Shown in pieces: positions 57,541-64,000 of a stretch of 64,000 bases of DNA. The position numbers and the translations under genes are program-made. The DNA lies in NCBI GenBank assembly GCA_012064385.1, contig QRDG01000396.1, forward strand, positions 170,308 to 234,307, written 5' to 3'. This DNA is from Puccinellia tenuiflora. Lineage: Eukaryota > Streptophyta > Magnoliopsida > Poales > Poaceae. Numbering within the stretch: the first letter of the stretch is position 1; each line of letters begins with the position of its first letter. Under the pieces are notes generated by a model, which searched no databases, was not told where the DNA came from, and saw only the letters and a program-made list of their open reading frames with translations.

Positions 57541-58135
57541 ATGTCGTCGTCTCCATCGTCGGCACCGGGGTGCTTGGCCTGCCCTACGCCTTCCGCACCG
57601 TGGGGTGGCTCGCCGATGCCCTCGGTATTGCCACTTTCTACTGCATGCTCCCACTTGTCAGTACATACACTCTCCATGTCCATCTAGTCGTCATCGTCTT
57701 CATCATCAACACTGCGGTGCTTGGCCTGCCCAACACCTTCCGCACCGCGGGGTGGCTCGCCGGCGCCCTCGGCTAGAGATGCAAGTGGGTAGTAATTAGG
57801 TTACCCTTTACCCTCCTTAGTTCAAAAAATGAACTAACTTTCTAATGACATCATCATTTTGAGAAAGTTAGTTCATTTTTTTGCACTAAGGAGGGTAGAG
57901 GGTACCGTAATCACTACCCACTTGCATCCCTAACCCTCGGCGTTGCTGGAGCCGGCGCCGCCACTTTCTACTGCATGGTCCCCCTTGTTAGTACACACTC
58001 ACTCTTCATGACCATCCACTCATCGTCTTCATCATCGGCACCGGGCTGCTTGGCCTGCCCTACGCCTTCCGCACTGCGGGGTGGCTCACCGGCGCCGCCA
58101 CTTTCTACTACATGCTCCTCCTTGTCAGTACACAC
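57541..58135 (+). pseudogene. Triplicated exon fragment of an ANT1/AVT-like amino acid transporter (AAAP family)
   Basis: Copy 1 (about 57541-57660) reads VVVSIVGTGVLGLPYAFRTV and GWLADALG, then ATFYCMLPLVS. Copy 2 (about 57700-57773 continued at 57942-57995) reads INTAVLGLPNTFRTAGWLAG, then VAGAGAATFYCMVPLVS. Copy 3 (about 58040-58135) reads GTGLLGLPYAFRTAGWLTGA, then ATFYYMLLLVS. This is the first transmembrane segment and the following helix of vacuolar/AAAP-type neutral amino acid transporters. Each copy is followed by the same CAGTACA(T/C)AC(A/T)CTC phrase, so one captured exon was tandemly triplicated. Copies lie in different frames and no complete transporter exists. Confidence 0.78.
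57774..57933. mobile_element. Hairpin hAT-type MITE inside transporter copy 2
   Basis: A 160-bp element whose halves are almost complete inverted complements. The ends are TAGAGATGCAAGTGGGTAGT and ACTACCCACTTGCATCCCTA, matching the TAGGGATG start typical of hAT. CCCTCGGC flanks both sides (57766-57773, 57934-57941), with one extra A at the right end. It divides GALG and VAGAG of copy 2. Confidence 0.88.
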
Positions 58136-58419
58136 TCGATCTCCATGTCCATCCAGTCCCCGTGTTCACCGTCTGAAATTCTGAATTTCTTATATGCCCC
58201 GCTAATTAGGCAAAAAGTCCCCACTAATTGCCGTAATTAATGCCCCGCTATAATGCCCCGCTAATTAGAAAAAATACGTCGAATTTAGTGAATTTCGACT
58301 AAATTGTCCGGGGTATGCAAGTTGTGGGACTACCGGTGCACAGTTTGTAAGAAGTGGGACTAAATTGCTCCCACCGTGCAAGTTGTGGGATGAAAAGTGT
58401 ATATACCTCAAGAGAGTAT

Positions 58420-59358
58420 TAAAATGATTTTTTAGATAGTGGTGTATACCTATGAGCCAAAGCCGATTTCAATTTTTGTACACAACCTCTATGAGACCAC
58501 GCGTAACAAAAAAGGAGATTCCAGTGACCTCCTACGTATTGTAAGCAAGGAAAAAAATAGCTCGATATCACTTTTAACTTTTAACTTGACCATCCTCAAA
58601 ATGCTATGGAAGTCATAGCGCGATATATCGTGCTATATTTGGAATAGTGTTTCACAAAAAATGAAATATGTAGCCCAAAAATTAAGGAATCCAACACTAA
58701 ATATTTGTCCAAAAGCAATATATGCATAACTAGTTAACAAGATACAAAAGTCAAGGGACAAATCCATGGCATAGACACAAATACGAGCCATAAATCCATA
58801 AACAAAGTATCAAACTCTAAAAGATAAACTGTTTTAAACTTTTAATTATAATCACTGGAATCATCTTCAAATGCACTAGAAGTTACACCAGCTTGCAGCG
58901 CATCATCACCATCATCATCATCACCTAAAACAGGAGGAAGCACCCCAGCCGCTGATGCAACTTGAGACAGAGGAAGAGCTCAATCCGCCGGTGGAGGAAG
59001 CGCTTCCGTCGTCGCTGCAAGCCTGCAACTCGGCGAGATGCCGCCGTGATCGCTCCCGTAAATAGCCGAGGATGATTGGGTTAGATAATAGAGAGTGCCC
59101 TACTGAGGAGGAGTGCGTGTTGGAATTTTGTTTGGGCCGATGGACTCTCGTTTTTTAAAATAAAAATAAAAATAACGTGCTATGATGCTAATGTGTTTAG
59201 CGTGGTTTAGCGCGTATAAAACTTGTTTAGCATCGTAGCGGCATTTATTTTGCTAAATACAGCGTAGCCTTTTTAAATATGCTATAGTGTGCTATTATAG
59301 GGATATAAGGTCCTATTATTATACGGGATATAGCTTCCTATTTTTTCGTTGCTCATAA
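58420..59358. other. Spacer with a possible decayed hAT-like coding tail (minus strand)
   Basis: A minus-strand frame ending at TAA near 58850 reads VLGDDDDGDDALQAGVTSSA then FEDDSSDYN, an acidic tail of the kind that ends some plant transposases. It is closed upstream by a TGA near 58980. TAGCGCG/TAGC-rich words near 58610-58640 and 59175-59300 could be subterminal repeats of an old element. No intact ends were found. The family is a guess. Confidence 0.3.
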
Positions 59359-61704
59359 GAGCATCTCCAACAGCAGCGCTAGGCGCCAGCGCGCTAAATT
59401 TTTTTGCGGTGCCGGAATTGCGATTTCTTGCGCGCGTCGCCAGTTTTGCTTTAGCAGCCGCGCTATAATGTAGCGCGGCGCTGTCACGGTTCAGCAGTCG
59501 CGCTAAAATGCAGCGCGCGCGAGCAGCGCCATAGCAAGGTAGCAAAATAACAAAACATAGCAAATTCCATAGCAACATAGCAAATTAGCAACCTCCATTG
59601 CCTCCTATGCCCTCCATACTTGTTCCTATACCTCCAAAGCCTCCCATGGTACCACCAACACCTCCCATGCCTCCCATGCCCATCGGAGGTGCATTCATCA
59701 CTCCCATCCCTCCATTGCCTCCCATGCCCTCCATGCTTGTTCCTATACCTCCAAAGCCTCCCATGGTACCACCAACACCTCCCATGCTTGTCATTCTTTT
59801 CTTCATCAATAGTTCATCACGGCGTATGTTGAGGTACTCCTTTTGCTTTTCATCAAAGTGTGACGTGTCCATGAAGAAGAGGTATTTCTCCCACTCCATC
59901 ATCCTAGCTTGCTCTGCCATTTCCAATTTCTTCTCCTCCAATGCCAACCTCCTCTCCTCCGCCGCCACCTTTCTTGCTTCGGTCTCGGCGTGTAGGCTAT
60001 TTTTCTTTTGCTTCGCCTCTTGCACCAATTTCCTCTCCTCCATTGCCACCCTTCGTGCTTTCACAGTTTCCTCCATTCGTGCTTGAGATCATCATCTCCT
60101 CCTCCTCCTGTCTTCCTCTCTTTTGCTATTTTTGTACCCGTTGGTCTCCTTGGATTTGCATAGTTCACCGAGTTAGGGGTCGGGCTCCTCCTCTTGCCGC
60201 CGTCGCTTGATGCTTCCTCTCCGTCCAAGTTCAACACTTCTTTAATACTTGGCACCTCTAGAACATCACGCTTCTTCCATTTCTCTTCATCCTTCAACTT
60301 CTCATAGCAATGGGACAACACAAATGCTTTCCCTTTTTTCACCTTGCCTTTCTTGTTCTTCTTATCTTCTCCACGGAACAAGTTTTGTGCAATATTGAGC
60401 TACACGTTCAAAAGAACAAGTAAGAACACATAGTAGCAAAGGAGCAACGATGTGGGTACACAAATGAGACACTTACCCTATCTACGTCATTTGTGCCACT
60501 TGGGTTTAGGGCATCAACCGCCGCCATTGCCCCCGTCCACTTTTGACAATCGGTGTTTATCAATGACCACCGGGAGCGAAGTGATCTATTGCTTCGCGCA
60601 ATTCTACTCTTGTTGTGCGTGTCATAGTACTCCTTCATCCTATCCCAATATGCATTGAATGTTTGGGCCGTTGCGATGGAGGCATCCAAAGACACATTTA
60701 GGTATGTCTCGCATAGCAAAAGGTCATCTTGCACGGTGTAGTTGACCGACCTTCCTTTCGAAGGACCAACCAAACCCTCTCCATCCTCATCCACTTCTTC
60801 ATATTCATGATCGTCATCATGTAGTTCATTGGTTTGGGACCAATGTGAAGTGTTGGAGCCAACTCCCATTGTTGAGAAATATGCGTCATCACTACAAATA
60901 AGTTGAAGATAGTCAAGTAAATGGACGAATCAAGCGAATTGTCGAGCAAGATGGAGAAAAGTACCTCATGGGCATTTCGTCAAGCACCCTATTTGCATCC
61001 TCCGGCGGAAAAAGCGACGGCTCCGGCGCGGGTGCCGGCGCTACGGGTGGTGGGTGGCGGTGGCGGAGGCGGGGCCAATAGCGATGGCATCGCCTTCCTC
61101 TTGTTCGCTGGTGCCGCAGCGGCGCCGCCCACCTTCTTCATCTTCTTGGCTGCCGCCGCCGTCGTCGCCGCCGTAATCGGGCGCTTGGGGAGGACGTTCC
61201 GCCGCTGCGCAACGAGCGCCTGCGCGACGGCTCCGATGGAGTTCGGCCGTGGCGCCGTGAAAAGGCCACGCGCGAGCCCCACGCCGGGATTTGGTGCAGC
61301 GCCGGCGGCGGGGTTGGTCACACTCGCGCTAGGGTTTGCGGCGGCGCCGACGGGAGAGGGGTCGCGCACGTAGGGCGGGGTCGGAGGAACGCTCGAGTTG
61401 CCTTCCATCGCCGGAATTCCGCCGGCGGCACCCGCACGCTAGGCGAAGCGAGGGCGACGGCGGGAGCAGTGGGGAATTTTCCGGGTGGTGGTTGCTCTCT
61501 CGCGCGCAATTTCCTTTCGCACCGCGCGTTGGCTCGGCCGCCCCAAATTCAGCGCACAGAGTACCGCTCGGGCCAGCACGCTGGCCCCTTTTTACCGCGC
61601 GCAGAGTTTTAGCGCGGCTGCTGTAGACGCCGAAACGGGTGCGCGCGCGATATCAGCGGTTTCTTGGGCGTGCGATGTTTTTAGCGCTGCCGTTGGAGAT
61701 GCTC
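59359..61704. mobile_element. PIF/Harbinger element encoding only ORF1
   Basis: A 2346-bp element with termini GAGCATCTCCAACAGCAGCG (59359) and, on the complement of 61704, GAGCATCTCCAACGGCAGCG, one mismatch in the first 20. The flanks are TAA (59356-59358) and CAA (61705-61707), an imperfect 3-bp duplication of PIF/Harbinger type. It contains the ORF1 gene on the minus strand but no DDE transposase, so it depends on a partner. Its right end is 180 bp upstream of the MRS2 start codon. Confidence 0.85.
59585..61408 (-). pseudogene. PIF/Harbinger ORF1 (Myb/SANT-like, NAM-associated C-terminal domain)
   Basis: The DNA-binding partner protein of PIF/Harbinger transposases. Three exons are visible on the minus strand: 61408-60965 (Ala/Pro-rich N-terminus), 60891-60477 (Myb/SANT-like: VNYTVQDDLLLCETYLNVSL, RSNRSLRSRWSLINTDCQKW) and 60399-59585 (nuclear-type Lys clusters, coiled coil, MDTSHFDEKQKEYLNIRRDE, Gly/Met repeats). 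Introns are 73 and 77 nt with GT-AG ends. Two frameshifts break it. One lies in the Pro-rich stretch around 61030-61070, after which PSLFPPEDANRVLDEMPM reads in another frame. The other is at about 60083, where one base seems lost between DDDLK and ARMEETVKARR. The C-terminus carries a duplicated Met/Gly segment (GTMGGFGGIGTSMEG twice). Confidence 0.8.
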
Positions 61705-61884
61705 CAAGACGCCACATCACATATATGCGCACCCGAGTCCAGCATGTGAATCGTGCGATGTTCTTTCCTCGGCGCCGATCCCCCACCACCGCGGAGATCC
61801 TTTCCTCTCCACATATACACTCCACCTCCTACCTAGCCCGAGGCCGTCACTGATACGCCGACCCCACCACAGATCCCGGCCGTC

Positions 61885-64000
61885 ATGGACCAAGACCCCA
61901 AGGACCGCCTCCTCCTCCCGCCCCGCGCCGCGGCGAACGGCCCCCACCGCCTCTGCAAGCCCGCAACGCCAGGCAGCGTCGGTGTCGGCGGCGGCGGTGG
62001 AGGAGGGGGCGGCGTGGCCATCGACGTCCACGGCCTGAAGAAGCGTGGCGGCGGGCGGCGCTCCTGGGTGCGCGTGGACGCAGTGACGGGCGCGTCCGAG
62101 GCGGTGGAGGTCGCCAAGCCAGCGCTCATGCGGCGGCTCGACCTGCCCGCGCGCGACCTCCGCCTCCTCGACCCGCTCTTTGTATACCCGTCCGCTATCC
62201 TCGGCCGCGAGCGCGCCGTCGTCTGCAACCTCGAGCGGATACGCTGCATCATTACAGCCGACGAGGCGCTCGTTCTGCGCAACCCCGACGCCAACGGCGG
62301 CGCCGGCGCGGAGGCGGCCGTGCGGATGTACGTCGACGAGCTGCAGCGCCGCCTCATGGACCGCGCCGACGACCTGCCGTTCGAATTCATCGCCCTCGAG
62401 GTCGCGCTCGAAGCCGCCTGCTCCTTCCTCGACGCACAGGTGCCACATCGCACTCTACCGACCTTAGCGTTCTAAGCTACTAATGCCGTAAAATTGACTT
62501 GTGCTGCTGTCTCAACTAATGGAGTAATATATTAGCCGACCTACAGTTTTGGTGCATGATCAATGCGGTTCTTCGGAAGCATGTGAGGATTGAACCAATG
62601 ATGGCTATGAATTGTTAATTTGGATTCTTGAATTGCATTGCACTAGCATTTGATTGCCAAAGTATAGTGAAACGTCTTACACTGTTTGATTGGTTGAACA
62701 GTCATATCCTATGATTTACCTCACACATCCATATATTCACATTGTGTTCGGGAAGGAATTTCCTCCCGGTCTTATTGTATTAGCGACAAGAAGGTATTTG
62801 ATGGTGAAATAAGCTGCGGAGTAGATTATCTAGTATATAGGAAGTTCAGTTTGCCACGTAACAATGATCGAATGAGGTTGCATAGCACCATCTGAATTTT
62901 AGAAATGCCCAATCTCTTATGTAATGACAACCCTACTAGCTAGATACCTGTGCATTGCTACATAGAAAACTGCCCACACGTTGTTGCCAATGATGCCAAT
63001 TAGGCCACCAAATTAGTCGAGCCACGACAACCGGTGATGCCAATTTAACATATGTTACACCCTCATCGTTGTTGTTATAGTATTATTGGCACCTGCGGAT
63101 AATTTTATCCCACCTTTGGTGACAAATATGGCCATCATCTTACTTGTTTGTTAGACTTGCTAACGTAAGGGGAGGAGGAGGTGAACGGACCATTGCACCA
63201 ATCCATATCTGTATAGGAGTAAAGATAACCAACGTAGCATCAGTTATGCGGCATTGTTTGTCCTACAACAAAACAGCTACTGTTACTTTGCTTGTTTTTA
63301 GAAAATAGAATTAACTATTACCACCAATTGTCAATGAAAATTAAGCCACGATCACAAATTTGTCCATCACCTGACAAATCCTGTAGTGAGCAGTTTTAGT
63401 TTTCCACTTTCTGTTATGTTATAAGCATAATGATTTGACATCTGATTGTAGGACTAAAAATGCTTGCATATTTTCTCAGGCTGTTGAATTGGAGGCTGAA
63501 GCTTATCCGCTGCTAGATGAGTTAACAGCAAAAATCAGTACCCTTGACTTGGAGCGGGCTCGACGCCTAAAGAGCAAGCTGGTTGCATTGACTAGGAGGG
63601 TTCAAAAGGTAAATGCACTTCCGTTATATTTTCCCTGTTTCATTATACAGCTGTCAACAAGATCTATTCTCAGTCTTAAAAAATATCCAATTTTCACCAT
63701 TAAGGTCAGAGACGAGATAGAGCAGCTGATGGACGATGATGGTGATATGGCTGAAATGTACCTCACCGAGAAGAAGAGGAGGATGGAAGCATCATTGTTA
63801 GACGAGCAGGGCCTTCAAGGAATTGGGACTAACGTGTTTGGTTCATCCTTCTCTGCTCCAGTTTCCCCAGCTTCGTCACCGCCTGCATGTCGGCGGCTTG
63901 AGAAACAGTTTAGTTTTGCTAGAAGCAGACACGACAGCTACAAGAGTTCAGAGAGCAGTCAGTATAACATAGAAGAACTGGAAATGTTACTGGAGGCTTA
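61885..64000 (+). CDS. MRS2: MRS2/MGT magnesium transporter (CorA family), 5' part
   Basis: Membrane Mg2+ channel of the CorA-MRS2-ALR1 family. The ATG at 61885 opens exon 1 (61885-62439), followed by exon 2 (63480-63608) and exon 3 (63705 onward), which leaves the window after IEELEMLLEA. The visible 326 residues cover the cytosolic/matrix N-terminal domain: a Gly-rich linker, VHGLKKRGGGRRSWVRVDAV, LPARDLRLLDPLFVYPSAIL, IRCIITADEALVLRNP, LPFEFIALEVALEAACSFLD, then EAYPLLDELTAKISTLDLER, RRVQKVRDEIEQLMDDDGDM and AEMYLTEKKRR. The two transmembrane helices and the GMN motif lie beyond the window. It resembles the MRS2-1/5/10 type. A Gly-run (about residues 35-43) is unusual but common in GC-rich grass exons. 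The 62440-63479 intron shows no other feature. Confidence 0.93.

Larger units (their letters stand above)
56890..58410. mobile_element. Pack-MULE carrying an amino-acid-transporter exon
   Basis: Long terminal inverted repeats of about 200 bp start GAGGTATATACACTTTTCAT at 56891 and end with the complement near 58409. The flanking AGAGAGTAT occurs at 56882-56890 and 58411-58419, a 9-bp Mutator-type duplication with a one-base ambiguity at the right end. The interior has an exon-like piece ending in a donor (about 57327), intron-like sequence, an acceptor TTTCAG at about 57526-57531, and three copies of a transporter exon. No transposase is present. The 5' target copy is the end of a Stowaway, so the MULE landed on the MITE edge. 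Confidence 0.88.

Noticed and set aside
61717..62448. 243- and 206-codon minus-strand frames opposite MRS2 exon 1
   Set aside because: Shadows caused by high GC at third positions. The plus frame has clear MRS2 motifs and splice sites.

Overview
The window looks like a gene-containing island in a large, repeat-rich grass genome. A Triticeae origin (wheat, barley or Aegilops type) is the most likely inference. The reasons are plant intron-exon genes, GC-rich first exons, Stowaway MITEs, PIF/Harbinger, Mutator and hAT DNA transposons, and deeply nested LTR retrotransposons, including an LTR that opens like the BARE/Angela group. All gene structures were assembled by eye from splice signals and frame. 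No alignment or database search was run.

Layout. 1-3.9 kb: a decayed Mutator-like (MULE) unit, with a transposase fragment and a plant-mobile-domain gene on +, a second small protein gene converging on it from -, an array of E2F-like GGCGGGA sites behind that small gene, and a hairpin array. 4.6-6.0 kb: remnants of other DNA transposons. 7.3-10.2 kb (-): an eight-exon Asp1/nucellin-like aspartic protease gene. 10.7-26.3 kb: a PIF/Harbinger-like element split by a 14.3-kb pol-less copia-type LTR element (TSD CCCAC), whose 3' LTR is itself split by a 3.5-kb solo LTR (TSD GGTGC). 27.8-29.0 kb (+): a single-exon 393-residue grass protein of unknown function. 30.3-33.3 kb: a degenerate minisatellite, a broken ankyrin/BTB gene fragment, a small MULE with a perfect 9-bp TSD and a Stowaway. 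33.5-40.2 kb (-): SWI3C, a SWI/SNF chromatin-remodelling core subunit. 42.4-46.0 kb (-): RFC4, a clamp-loader subunit with two E2F consensus sites upstream. 46.2-58.4 kb: a second nest. A BARE/Angela-like LTR is interrupted by a non-autonomous gypsy element (TSD TATAT), by an antisense LTR of its own family and by a hAT element. It is followed by a Stowaway and a Pack-MULE carrying three copies of an amino-acid-transporter exon, one of them split by another hAT MITE. 59.36-61.70 kb: a PIF/Harbinger element with only the Myb/SANT-like ORF1. 61.9-64.0 kb (+): the first three exons of an MRS2/CorA magnesium transporter, cut by the window end.

The five host genes (aspartic protease, unknown protein, SWI3C, RFC4, MRS2) have unrelated roles and do not form a pathway. 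The most informative material is the transposon archaeology: nesting order readable from target-site duplications, gene capture with internal triplication, pol-less or pol-deleted retroelements, and E2F-type sites both in the RFC4 promoter and, much multiplied, upstream of a transposon gene.
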